Shown: positions 1 through 8,200 of the stretch, one piece after another | Position numbering within the stretch: the stretch's first letter is position 1 | How the letters are laid out: the number at the start of each line of letters is the position of its first letter | Assembly: GCA_963696325.1 (NCBI GenBank) | Contig: CAVOJV010000024.1 | Span: forward strand, 1 to 19,192 | DNA length: 19,192 nucleotides | DNA from: CAVOJV01 sp963696325 | GTDB taxonomy: Bacteria; Pseudomonadota; Gammaproteobacteria; Competibacterales; Competibacteraceae | Direction of reading: 5' to 3' | The notes under the pieces: generated by a model | The model's database searches: none | Told to the model about the DNA's origin: nothing | The model's input: the letters and a program-made list of their open reading frames with translations, nothing else | Made by a program: the position numbers and the translations under genes

Positions 1-258
1 TGCCACCGGAGAGCGCACGGCGGGCTTGTATCGGCTCTGTCTAGCCAAGGCGAGCGCGCTCGCGCCGTTCGTGCGGGCGATCTGCCAGGCCTTGGCGTCG
101 CTGACCACGAAGTCCTTGAGGGCGTCCGGCTGGTCGAAGGTTTGTTCGTAAAGCAGCCGGTAAGGCTGCCGGATACCGACCGGCCGGTCGGCGGCAAACG
201 CCGGATTGAGAGCGAGGGCGAGGCCCATCACCGAGGTGCCGGCGATCAGGTTCTTCAT
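1..258 (-). CDS. Secreted protein of unknown function, N-terminal part (runs off left edge)
   Basis: The frame starts at an ATG (256-258, minus strand) and stays open for 86 codons to the window edge, so only the beginning is seen. Residues 1-22 form a typical Sec signal peptide: MKN, a hydrophobic core (LIAGTSVMGLALAL), then an AFA cleavage site. The mature protein begins ADRPVGIRQPYRLLYEQTF and goes on with DQPDALKDFVVSDAKAWQIA. From memory this resembles exported proteins common in Verrucomicrobia and Planctomycetes that have a concanavalin/DUF1080-like fold, often beside sugar-processing genes, but the fold cannot be confirmed from 86 residues. No strong ribosome binding site is visible. 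Unlike most genes in the left piece it shows no frameshift. Existence fairly sure, function open. Confidence 0.55.
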   Translation of the reverse strand, partial: MKNLIAGTSVMGLALALNPAFAADRPVGIRQPYRLLYEQTFDQPDALKDFVVSDAKAWQIARTNGASALALARQSRYKPAVRSPVA

Positions 259-435
259 GGGTGCAGTGTGACCCGTGTTGCGCGAACGAGAAGTCATCTC
301 CTTTGGCGAGTTCGCTTTCGGAAGCATTCTCGCCCGGCACCTTAGCGGTTCGCCTGACTGACGAAAGCTCCGAACCTCAGGCGGTTGAGGCCGCTGCGAC
401 CGGAGACCGGTCGCGGTCCAATTGCATGGATGCAG
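259..435. other. Gap with a perfect hairpin (396-414)
   Basis: No gene is supported here. An inverted repeat with 8-bp arms GCGACCGG (396-403) and CCGGTCGC (407-414) around the loop AGA lies just downstream of the small membrane-protein gene on the minus strand. It could end that transcript, but no run of T follows it, so a factor-independent terminator is not shown. Confidence 0.35.
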
Positions 436-602
436 TTACCGCCATTTGTACCCTGGCCACAGGTGCTGGCAGACAATATCGCTGATCATGATCGCAACGC
501 CGACCTTCCAGAGCGTATCGCCCATCGTCGCGCCAATGAAGCACGCCGAAGCCAGGAACGCTGCCACCCCAGGAGGAAAGCAACCGTGTGGAAAATTCGC
601 AT
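436..602 (-). CDS. Small two-helix membrane protein, unknown, one frameshift
   Basis: Starting at the ATG at 600-602 the frame reads MRIFHTVAFLL. After an apparent loss of one base near 567 it continues in the next frame as GVAAFLASACFIGATMGDTL and then WKVGVAIMISDIVCQHLWPG, ending at a TAA at 436. The joined product is about 55 residues with two hydrophobic segments (roughly 4-26 and 32-50). The single-base shift matches the error pattern of the neighbouring gatA. It lies downstream of gatA on the same strand. I do not recognise the family. The second frame alone clearly looks like protein (balanced hydrophobic helix, Trp and Cys near the end), but the joined model is a reconstruction. Confidence 0.4.
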
Positions 603-714
603 GGCGCCCATTCTTATTTGGGCTTCCCCCATCCGGCAAGAGCGACGCAGCCGCCGCTCGCCCTTGGGGCCTCAACCCACTGGCTCCGTCACCATCCGCC
701 CGTGTGCACCGCAG

Positions 715-2254
<1,540 letters not shown>

Positions 2255-2258
<4 letters not shown>

Positions 2259-2607
2259 GCCTTGCGCTGATGGAGAATAATCTCATTCCCGTCCGGATCC
2301 GCGATGCGAGTCATGCGACAGGCCGGCGTCTCGAATGGCTCCTGAATGATGCGCACCTCTGTCTTGCGCAAGGCCGCCACGGTCACTTCCAAGTCATCCA
2401 CCTCGAACGCCACCGTGCCACCCTGGGCGCCCTGCACGCGACTGGCCCCCCAGGAAGCCAGGGCGAAGGTGGCACCGTTGAGGTCGTATTCCAACCAGTG
2501 GCCACGGAACTCGCTCTCCAGCTTCAATCCGAGCGTTCTTCGTAGAAATGCCGCGCACGGGTGACGTCTGAGACCTGGTACACAAAGTAGGCGATGCCGG
2601 TGATCAT
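2255..2607 (-). CDS. VOC/glyoxalase-family protein, one frameshift
   Basis: From the ATG at 2605-2607 the frame reads MITGIAYFVYQVSDVTRARH then FYEER. It loses one base near 2530 and continues LKLESEFRGHWLEYDLNGAT to a TGA at 2255. The product is about 117 residues, the size of a single vicinal-oxygen-chelate domain. Family features are visible: the first-strand 'YFVYQVSDVTRARHFYEE', a central 'VAFEVDDLEVTVAAL', and a C-terminal 'RMTRIADPDGNEIILHQ' in which the final Glu is a usual metal ligand position. VOC proteins include glyoxalases, dioxygenases and antibiotic-binding proteins, and the substrate cannot be inferred. The gene sits between gatC and gatA on the same strand and its stop overlaps the gatA start, so the three are probably cotranscribed. 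Confidence 0.75.
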
Positions 2608-2630
2608 GGGAGGTGCCGGTTCGCAGTCAG

Positions 2631-2918
2631 TTACTCGACAATCTTGGGCACCTGGAAGAGCCCGTTCAACGGCGCCGGCGCGTTGCGCATCGCCTCCTCG
2701 TGAGGCAGCGACGGATGCGGTTCGTCCGGCCGTGTGACGTTGGCCAGCGGCACAGCGTGGGCCGTGGGTTCGACCTGGCTGACGTCGAGTTGGTTCAGGG
2801 TTTCCATGTAGTCCAGCACGTGTGCGAGTTGCGCGCCGAAGATCTCTTCCTCCTCGGCGGTGAGGCGCAAGCGGGCAAGATGGGCCACGTATTTGACATC
2901 AATGTGCGGAGCAGGCAC
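2631..2918 (-). CDS. gatC: Asp/Glu-tRNA amidotransferase subunit C
   Basis: GatC is the small subunit that stabilises the GatA-GatB interface of the tRNA-dependent amidotransferase. The 95-residue product is the normal family length and has the expected blocks: HIDVKYVAHLARLRLTAEEE, then HVLDYMETLNQLDVSQVEPT, then the C-terminal PLNGLFQVPKIVE. I chose the GTG at 2916-2918 because it gives VPAPHIDVKYVAHL, the standard N-terminus. The frame stays open upstream to about 3290 but without gene-like sequence. It is one of the few genes of the left piece with no frameshift. It heads the gatC-VOC-gatA run and is transcribed away from pyrF. Confidence 0.85.
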   Translation of the reverse strand: MPAPHIDVKYVAHLARLRLTAEEEEIFGAQLAHVLDYMETLNQLDVSQVEPTAHAVPLANVTRPDEPHPSLPHEEAMRNAPAPLNGLFQVPKIVE

Positions 2919-3063
2919 GCGCCGAGAGTGACGGGCGAACGTCCGAATGGCAAGGATCGCGAGGGCGGGAAGGCGGCGCGGAACGTGATCCGTGGAGCGT
3001 GAAGCGCCTTGGGTGAAACTCGAAGGCTCCCGTGAGTGGCTGCGGCCCGCACGGGAATAACGA

Positions 3064-3091
3064 TTCACGTTTTCCGTTTTACGTTCCCGCT
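3064..3091. repeat. Degenerate 7-bp tandem repeat
   Basis: Four consecutive heptamers can be read: TTCACGT, TTTCCGT, TTTACGT and a degraded TCCCGCT, in exact 7-bp phase. They lie in the region between the divergent gatC and pyrF genes. Similar scattered 'TTTCACGT' heptamer runs are, as far as I recall, common intergenic remnants in Verrucomicrobia; that link is inference. Confidence 0.5.
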
Positions 3092-3113
3092 TCTCCGCGA
3101 CATCTTCCGGGAA

Positions 3114-3806
3114 ATGCACGACCCGATTCTCGTTGCGCTCGACCTGCCGGAAACGGAGAAGGCCCTTGCCCTGGCCGATGTATTGGCGCCCGTGGTGCTT
3201 CAAGATCGGCAGCGAGCTGTTCACCGCCGCCGGACCCGACATCGTCGGCGCTCCGTGGCAAACGGGTGCCGCGGTGTTCCTCGACCTCAAGTTTCATGAC
3301 ATCCCGAACACCGTCGCCAAGGCCGTGGCCATGCCGCCGTCGGCTCGACGTGCAGATGCTGACCATCCACACCAGCGGCGGGTCGGAAATGATGCGAGCG
3401 GCGGAAGAATCCGCCCAGGACACCGCGCGCGCTCGGCCGGATGCCGCCCCTCGTCCTGGGCGTCACCGTGCTGACCAGCCTGAAGGCCGGGCGCTTGCCG
3501 AAACCGTGGGCCAACCGACCACCCCGGCAGGTGGAGCGCTCGCGACCTCGCCGTCCCAAGCCGGTTTACGCGGCTTGGTCTGCTCGCCGCTGGAAATGGC
3601 GGCGCTGCGGCCGCGTGCTCCGGGCGAGATGCAATTGGTCACCCCGGGCATCTGCGCGATCGGCGAGCGAAAGCCGATGATCAAAAGCGGACGCTGGCAC
3701 CCAGGAAGCAATCGCGCCGGCGCGAATGGCTGGTGATAGGCCGCCCAATTACGCCGCGGAAAAACCGCCGGGCGGCGCGGAGAAGATTCTCGCGTCGTTG
3801 AAGTAA
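3114..3806 (+). CDS. pyrF: Orotidine 5'-phosphate decarboxylase, multiply frameshifted
   Basis: PyrF makes UMP from OMP in the last step of de novo pyrimidine synthesis. The start MHDPILVALDLPETEKALAL is clear at the ATG 3114. After a shift near 3195 comes FKIGSELFTAAGPDIV and the active-site block DLKFHDIPNTVAKAV, which carries the catalytic Lys and Asp residues of the family. Further shifts lead to LDVQMLTIHTSGGSEMMRAA, then LVLGVTVLTSL, GLRGLVCSPLEMAALR, EMQLVTPGI, and a tail readable as WLVIGRPI followed by KILASLK before the TAA at 3804-3806. The full span of about 231 codons fits the family. At least five frame changes are needed. Conserved motifs survive between shifts, so this is probably an intact gene read with indel errors. 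Confidence 0.85.
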
Positions 3807-4029
3807 TCCCATTGCGCCGGGCAGGGGCCAGCGTCCCAGCAGGCACAGAAGAATCTGAATATCAGCTTCTTCGCCAGTCCGCACGGCGAGGACCGTGTCG
3901 GACGGGCGCGATGGCGCTCCAGGTTGTCGGTGGAGCGCGGCCGGCAACCTGGGGATGCACGGCGGCCGCGACCGGTCGCCGTTTTTCCCTTTCCCATTCG
4001 GCGCGTTCTCAGTATCAAGGGCACTCCGC

Positions 4030-5835
4030 ATGAGGTGCGCCGAGTTACAGCACGGATGTTTGAACGCGGGGGCTGCTCTCCTGCTCGCCCTGGCCTGGCC
4101 CGCCCCGCCGCGCCCGAGGCAGATCCCTTCAACCGTAATTTCCTGCTCCGGGTCTGGGAAACGGGCGACGGCCTGCCGCAGAATTCCGCCAATGCCCTGG
4201 CCCAGACGCCCGACGGCTATCTCTGGATTGCGACCTTCGGCGGATTGGCCCGCTTCGACGGCGCGAAGTTCACCATCTTTGACCGGACCACGCCACCAAT
4301 CTGGCCAGTGACGCGTTTGTGCGTCTTCTGGCGGACCGCGAAGGCCACTCGACCACCACCCAGGGCCAATTGGTGCGATTCGAAGGCGGGCAGTGGCGGA
4401 TCTTCCGGCGGGGACAGGACAGTCTGGCAGGAGGCATCCGTTCGTTCATCGAGGACCGGGATGGCCACCTGCTCGTCTGTGCTGGGACGCGCTTGTATCA
4501 GCTGGTGAAGCGCTTCACCGAATTCCCTACGCCCAGCCAGCGGGGTAGTGCGGCCTTTACATGCGTTCTGGATCACCGCGGCCGCCTGTGGGCTATGAGC
4601 AGCCAGTTCTTCGGCAGATTCGAGGATGGCCGTTGGATCACAGTGCAGCCCACTCAGACCGCCGCGGGTCTCACCTTCGAGGGCATTGCCCGGAGTCGCG
4701 ACGGCGGCGTCTGGCTGGCCGATCAAACGCACCTGCGGCGCTTCACCGACAGCCACTGCACACGCGCCATCGAATGCCCGGACTGGTTTCGCGGCAAAGC
4801 ACCGGTGAGCCTGCTGGAAGATGCCGGCGGGAACCTCTGGGCTGGCGGCTTCAAGAAGGGGCTGTTCGTGGTTGATCCGAAGGGACGCCTCATCAAATGT
4901 GGCAAAGAGGAGGGGCTGCAAAGCGTCGGGATCCGGTGCCTTTTCGAAGACCGCGAAGCCAACGTCTGGGTCGGCACCGACGGTGGCGGTATGGTGCGGA
5001 TCAAGCCACGCCTGTTCTCGATCTACGGCGAGGAGGCCGGCTTGCGCATGAACATCGTCAACTCGGTGGTCGAGGAGGCCCCCGGCCGCGGTGCTGATCG
5101 TATGGCGGCGGCGTGGTGCGGTTTTCCGTTGCTCGAGGCCAGTTCAGCGCCCCGCTCGAAAGTGGGGACCGCCGATTGCACGGCGATTCCGCGTTGCTCA
5201 CCGTGCAGAAGGACGAATCGGGGACTCTCTGGGCCGGGACGTATGAAGACGGCCTGTTCAGCATCCGCAGCAACATCGTCGAGCGCGTTCCCTTTGAGCA
5301 GACCGGACAGCGGCGCATCACCGCGCTCTATCGCGGGCGCGGCGGCATTCTCTGGATTGGAACGGACAGCGGACTGGCCAGTTACGATGGTCGCCAGTTT
5401 GTCCGTTTTGGGACGAACGCCGGCCTGCCCACCCGCCGGGTGCTGTCGCTGGCGGAAGATGCCTCGGGCGACCTGTGGGTCGGCACCACCCAGGGCCTGT
5501 TTCGCCGGCGCAACCGTAGCTTTGCCGCCGTCCGCTTGCCGCATGCCGAAACCGACACCCGCATCCTCGCCCTTTCTCGGATCGCCGACACATTGTGGAT
5601 CGGCACAATCGGGGCCTGGCGCGCCTGCGGGACGGGGAATTCTTGCCCGTTGAGCAAGCGGCAGGGCCTGCCGGCGAGCGGCGTCGGGTGCATCCTGGAG
5701 GACAAAGCGGAGAACCTGTGGCTGGCCACACCGCGCCATGGCGTCGTCCGGGTCACGCGCGCCTCACTCTCGAAACTGTCGCCCAGGGGCGAAGCGCTCG
5801 GCTGGAGGCGCTATGCTTTGGCCAGTGGGGGCGCA
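4030..5835 (+). CDS. Periplasmic Reg_prop beta-propeller sensor domain, frameshifted and truncated at 3' end
   Basis: The ATG at 4030 opens a signal peptide (MRCAELQHGCLNAGAALLLA, ending AWPA). A frameshift near 4110 leads into FNRNFLLRVWETGDGLPQNS, the usual first blade of two-component regulator propellers. About ten blades follow with the recurring pattern 'D..G.LW.GT..GL.R', for example GYLWIATFGGLARFDG, ANVWVGTDGGGMVRI, GTLWAGTYEDGLFSI, GILWIGTDSGLASYDG and DLWVGTTQGLFRR. Such domains normally sense polymers or sugars outside the cell and are followed by a Y_Y_Y domain and a kinase or diguanylate cyclase. Here the protein ends near LEALCFGQW, before any output domain, where transposase-like sequence begins. 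At least four frameshifts are seen (about 4110, 4310, 5095, 5615). Confidence 0.75.
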
Positions 5836-5837
5836 AC

Positions 5838-5970
5838 TGTACATTTTCGAAGCGAGGCAGGTCGCTCTGGCGTACAGGACCTGGCGGTAAAAGCACTGTT
5901 TGGATCGATGAAGTCCTTGCTCAACACGCGCCCGGTCTATCGCCCGACCGACCGTTGCATTCGCGGCAGC
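5838..5970 (+). mobile_element. Transposase remnant, IS1634-like C-terminal region
   Basis: Across one frameshift near 5887 the plus strand reads ARQVALAYRTWR and then VKALFGSMKSLLNTRPVYRP followed by TDRCIRG. This matches, from memory, the conserved segment near the C-terminus of IS1634/IS4-type DDE transposases (VAxAYR...VExxFRxxKSxLxTRPVYHxTDxxIRGH), including the region of the catalytic Glu, here read as Lys in VKALF. Only about 45 residues are present. It begins where the propeller protein ends and stops just before the clean gammaproteobacterial sequence, so it is not a complete element and no terminal inverted repeats are visible. It may be the shared repeat through which two genomes were joined in assembly. 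Confidence 0.5.
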
Positions 5971-5987
5971 CAGATACAGGTGTTGAC

Positions 5988-7094
5988 ATGGTAACAACGG
6001 CGCTTTTCAATGCGCCGTTTCCAGGTAGTTACGATCCGGCGGACTGCCTGTTCCTGTTGAAGCCCATCGCCATCGCGCCTACCGCTATCGCCGACAAGGA
6101 GCGACTGATCCAGTCGGGGCTTAGGCATTATTCGGAAATGATTTCGTCGGAAGCGGCGCCGGGGGATGCCTATACGGCTCTGTTCCTTGAACTGACGGCG
6201 CGTTATCAGGCGCGGCTGGCCCAGGATATCCTGACCCTCGCCGAACTGATCCGCCGGCGCCGTCCGGAGCCGATTACCGTGGTATCCTTGGCCCGCGCCG
6301 GCACTCCCATCGGCGCGCTCTTGCAGCGCGTGCTGACCGGCAGGTTGGGGGTGGCATCCCGCCATTATTCCATTTCCATCATCCGCGATCGCGGCCTCGA
6401 TGAGCGGGCGCTGGCCTACCTCCTCCGGCATGAAAGGCGGCCGCCCGCCGGGATAGTATTCGTGGATGGATGGACGGCCAAGGGGGTGATCAGCCGCGAG
6501 CTTAAACAGGCTATCGCCCGTTGGAACCGCACACAGCCCGAGCAACTGTCCCCCGAATTATTCGTCGTCTCCGACATTGCCGGGGCCGCGGATGCGGCGG
6601 CCAGCGTCGAGGACTATGTGATTCCTTCTGGGATCATGAATTCAACCGTTTCCGGGCTGGTATCACGCTCGATTCTCAACGCGCGGCTTGAACGCAATGA
6701 TTTCCACGGCTGTGTCGTCTACGAGCACTTGCGCCCGTATGACCGCAGCCGCTGGTTTCTGGAGGTGGTGAGCGCAGCCGTGGCTGCGCAGTTACCAGCG
6801 CCGCCCGCCTCAGTCCCACCAGAGCGCCGCCTTGCAATCCGCGCCTATCTCGATCAGCTCCAGCGTGCCCACGGCATAAACAATATCAATTACCTTAAGC
6901 CGGGCGTGCTGGAGGCCAGCCGGGTACTGTTGAGAAGGATACCCAGCCTGTTGCTGTTAAAAGACGACAGTTGTCCGGACGTGGCCCATCTTCAGTTGCT
7001 GGCTGCCGAGAAGGGCGTGCCCATCCGCTACGATCCCGATATGCCTTTCAACGCCACGGCGCTGATCAAGGACGTGCGCGGAGGCTTGGACTGA
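5988..7094 (+). CDS. StiP-family protein: phosphoribosyltransferase-like domain plus PELOTA RNA-binding domain
   Basis: The 368-residue product opens FPGSYDPADCLFLLKPIAIA, the signature of the 'cysteine protease StiP' family. Residues about 90-260 look like a phosphoribosyltransferase fold, with ITVVSLARAGTPIGALLQ and GIVFVDGWTAKGVISREL. The C-terminal part (about 300-368; NNINYLKPGVLEASRVLL, LLLLKDDSCPDVAHLQLL, then VPIRYDPDMPFNATALIKD) matches a PELOTA-type RNA-binding domain. In other genomes these proteins sit in tellurium-resistance (Ter)-associated stress operons with HAD, ATP-grasp and aldolase genes and are proposed to help make a nucleoside-like molecule; the biochemical role is unproven. 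No such partner is seen here. The ATG at 5988 has an AGGTG five bases upstream. The frame also stays open leftward through the join, so the true start is not fully certain. Confidence 0.8.
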   Translation: MVTTALFNAPFPGSYDPADCLFLLKPIAIAPTAIADKERLIQSGLRHYSEMISSEAAPGDAYTALFLELTARYQARLAQDILTLAELIRRRRPEPITVVSLARAGTPIGALLQRVLTGRLGVASRHYSISIIRDRGLDERALAYLLRHERRPPAGIVFVDGWTAKGVISRELKQAIARWNRTQPEQLSPELFVVSDIAGAADAAASVEDYVIPSGIMNSTVSGLVSRSILNARLERNDFHGCVVYEHLRPYDRSRWFLEVVSAAVAAQLPAPPASVPPERRLAIRAYLDQLQRAHGINNINYLKPGVLEASRVLLRRIPSLLLLKDDSCPDVAHLQLLAAEKGVPIRYDPDMPFNATALIKDVRGGLD

Positions 7095-7505
7095 TCAGGG
7101 CTGGTTGGACGCTTTGGACAGCAGCGCAGCGAGCTGGCTGCGCCAGCGTTTGGCTTCGGCTTCGTCAAAACCCTCGATCCGGATCACGGGATTTTGGTCA
7201 TCTTTCAGATAAAAGGTGAGATGGATGTTTTCGGTGGTCTCGCTCTTGTCGCTCCACCCCGATTGTTCGCTGCTACCCCATTCCCACCTCAGCACTTGGC
7301 CGTAGTCGTAGACCAATACCCGGTTCAACCGGATAAAGGCGATTTTTTTGTGGGCGTCGTCGAACACCACGGGAGGGCTGCCTTCCAGAGTATAGCTGAC
7401 CTGAAAGCCGGTTTGCTTCAAGTGTTCCAGGGAGGCGTCGGTATGCAGAGTAACCGCCCACCACAAGGCGATGCCGATGATCAGGGCCAGCAAAAAAGCG
7501 AGCAT
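7095..7505 (-). CDS. Membrane-anchored protein of unknown function
   Basis: The product is 136 residues. It starts with one strongly hydrophobic helix (MLAFLLALIIGIALWWAVTL, residues 1-20), probably an uncleaved anchor, followed by a soluble domain with alternating strands (FQVSYTLEGSPPVVFDDAHK, KIAFIRLNRVLVYDYGQVLR, HLTFYLKDDQNPVIRIEGFD) and a final helix (EAEAKRWRSQLAALLSKA). That strand-rich core closed by a C-terminal helix recalls a PH-like or DUF4755-type fold, but I do not recognise the family. It converges on the StiP gene and their stop codons abut exactly. No clear ribosome binding site precedes the ATG at 7503-7505. Confidence 0.65.
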   Translation of the reverse strand: MLAFLLALIIGIALWWAVTLHTDASLEHLKQTGFQVSYTLEGSPPVVFDDAHKKIAFIRLNRVLVYDYGQVLRWEWGSSEQSGWSDKSETTENIHLTFYLKDDQNPVIRIEGFDEAEAKRWRSQLAALLSKASNQP

Positions 7506-7579
7506 AGCGAGGTTACTTCTAGACTTGCTGGAGGCATGGCAATCAAGCCTGCCTGGGTACGGTTAATACCTAAAAGAAG

Positions 7580-7613
7580 AACAGGCTGGAGGGTTGAGCC
7601 CTCCCAGCCTGTT
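7580..7613 (-). terminator. Factor-independent terminator behind the 53-aa gene
   Basis: A long inverted repeat pairs AACAGGCTGG-AGGG with CCCTCCCAGCCTGTT, giving about 14 base pairs with one bulged base and a short loop. On the minus strand the hairpin is followed by CTTCTTTT, a reasonable U-rich tail. It lies 12 bases past the stop of the 53-aa gene on that strand. Confidence 0.7.
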
Positions 7614-7624
7614 TACCGGATCGA

Positions 7625-7786
7625 TCAGCTCCGCAGACGGCGGACCGCATTCAACCATTCCTGTTCCAAGCGTTCCTTCTCCCGGCGCGACGCGCCACGC
7701 TCACAGGCATTGAAGTAGGCATGCATCTTATCGATGGCGGTCTTGGTGACGGGGCTGATAGTGTATTCCTGCATGCGCTCTTGCAT
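7625..7786 (-). CDS. Small basic helical protein, 53 aa, unknown
   Basis: From the ATG at 7784-7786 the frame reads MQERMQEYTISPVTKTAIDK, MHAYFNACERGASRREKERL, EQEWLNAVRRLRS and stops with TGA at 7625-7627. A strong ribosome binding site, GAGGAG, lies eight bases upstream, and a good terminator follows the gene. These two flanking signals make a real gene likely despite the short length. The protein is charged and predicted mostly helical, with no membrane segment and one cysteine. I do not recognise a family. It lies 63 bases downstream of the ribbon-helix-helix-like gene on the same strand and is probably cotranscribed with it. Confidence 0.6.
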   Translation of the reverse strand: MQERMQEYTISPVTKTAIDKMHAYFNACERGASRREKERLEQEWLNAVRRLRS

Positions 7787-7849
7787 CTATCCCACTCCTC
7801 ATAAAGTAACGAGCCATAACGCACTGTAGCAGCGTCTCCATCGCGGACG

Positions 7850-8032
7850 TTAAGTGTCCTCGGACGTCTTGCCATTGCTAGCGAGGAAGTCGCGGACAAA
7901 TCGCCTTATCTCCCTCGATGCCGAAGTATCCAGGTCGTGACAGGTCTCAACAAACCTATCCCGCAGCTCCGACTCAATCCTAATGACCAGTTTGGCTTTG
8001 TCATCTTTTTCGGACTTCTTTTTCTTCGGCAT
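7850..8032 (-). CDS. Ribbon-helix-helix-like DNA-binding protein (Arc/CopG type), 60 aa
   Basis: The 60-residue product has a Lys-rich N-terminal arm (MPKKKKSEKDDKAK), a single strand (KLVIRIESE), and two helices separated by a short turn (LRDRFVETCHDLDTSASREI, RRFVRDFLASNG). That is the layout of RHH repressors, in which paired strands enter the DNA major groove. A regulator or an antitoxin of a small module are both possible; the target is unknown. The start is fixed: an in-frame TAA lies nine bases upstream of the ATG at 8030-8032. There is no Shine-Dalgarno sequence; instead TATAAT ends five bases before the ATG, suggesting a leaderless message. Confidence 0.6.
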   Translation of the reverse strand: MPKKKKSEKDDKAKLVIRIESELRDRFVETCHDLDTSASREIRRFVRDFLASNGKTSEDT

Positions 8033-8037
8033 GATGT

Positions 8038-8065
8038 ATTATAGCTAGAAAATGGCTTTTGTATA
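8038..8065 (-). promoter_or_regulatory. Candidate sigma-70 promoter for the RHH gene
   Basis: On the minus strand a perfect -10 box TATAAT (8043-8038) is preceded, 16 bases upstream, by TATACA (8065-8060), a 4/6 match to the -35 consensus. The surrounding 40 bases are AT-rich. A start six bases past the -10 box would fall on the A of the ATG, giving a leaderless transcript. Confidence 0.45.
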
Positions 8066-8159
8066 TACATTATGGGTACTAATAGATAGCCAGGAGACCC
8101 ATTGTTTAGGTTTTTGTTACCCCTTGGCAATCATTTCATCATAGAGCGCTGTGCGCCAA

Positions 8160-8184
8160 GCCGGCCATCGAGTGGCCGGCGCTG
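8160..8184 (-). terminator. GC-rich hairpin downstream of ppiC (possible terminator)
   Basis: Arms GCCGGCCA and TGGCCGGC pair perfectly over 8 bp around the loop TCGAG, 17 bases past the ppiC stop codon. No T-run follows on either strand, so it may slow or protect the transcript end rather than act as a classical factor-independent terminator. Confidence 0.4.
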
Positions 8185-8200
8185 AGGGCGGCAAAACCTG

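Noticed and set aside
391..420. Hairpin GCGACCGG/CCGGTCGC as an attachment or recombination site
   Set aside because: No recombinase gene or matching second copy nearby; a transcript-end hairpin or chance in GC-rich DNA is simpler.
3749..4192. Minus-strand frame covering the pyrF-propeller gap
   Set aside because: Arg/Pro/Gly-rich composition typical of GC shadow frames; it overlaps the pyrF end and the propeller signal peptide.
4217..4921. Long minus-strand frame opposite the propeller gene
   Set aside because: High GC leaves antisense frames open. The plus strand holds clear Reg_prop blades throughout.
5595..7094. One continuous 499-codon plus-strand frame joining propeller tail sequence to StiP
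   Set aside because: The part before 5988 mixes propeller and transposase fragments in the error-rich piece, and StiP has its own ATG with a ribosome binding site. The open frame across the join is chance, not a fusion protein.
7194..7718. Plus-strand 174-codon frame across the membrane-protein gene and terminator
   Set aside because: It runs antisense to the gene at 7095-7505 and through a hairpin terminator; the protein looks random.
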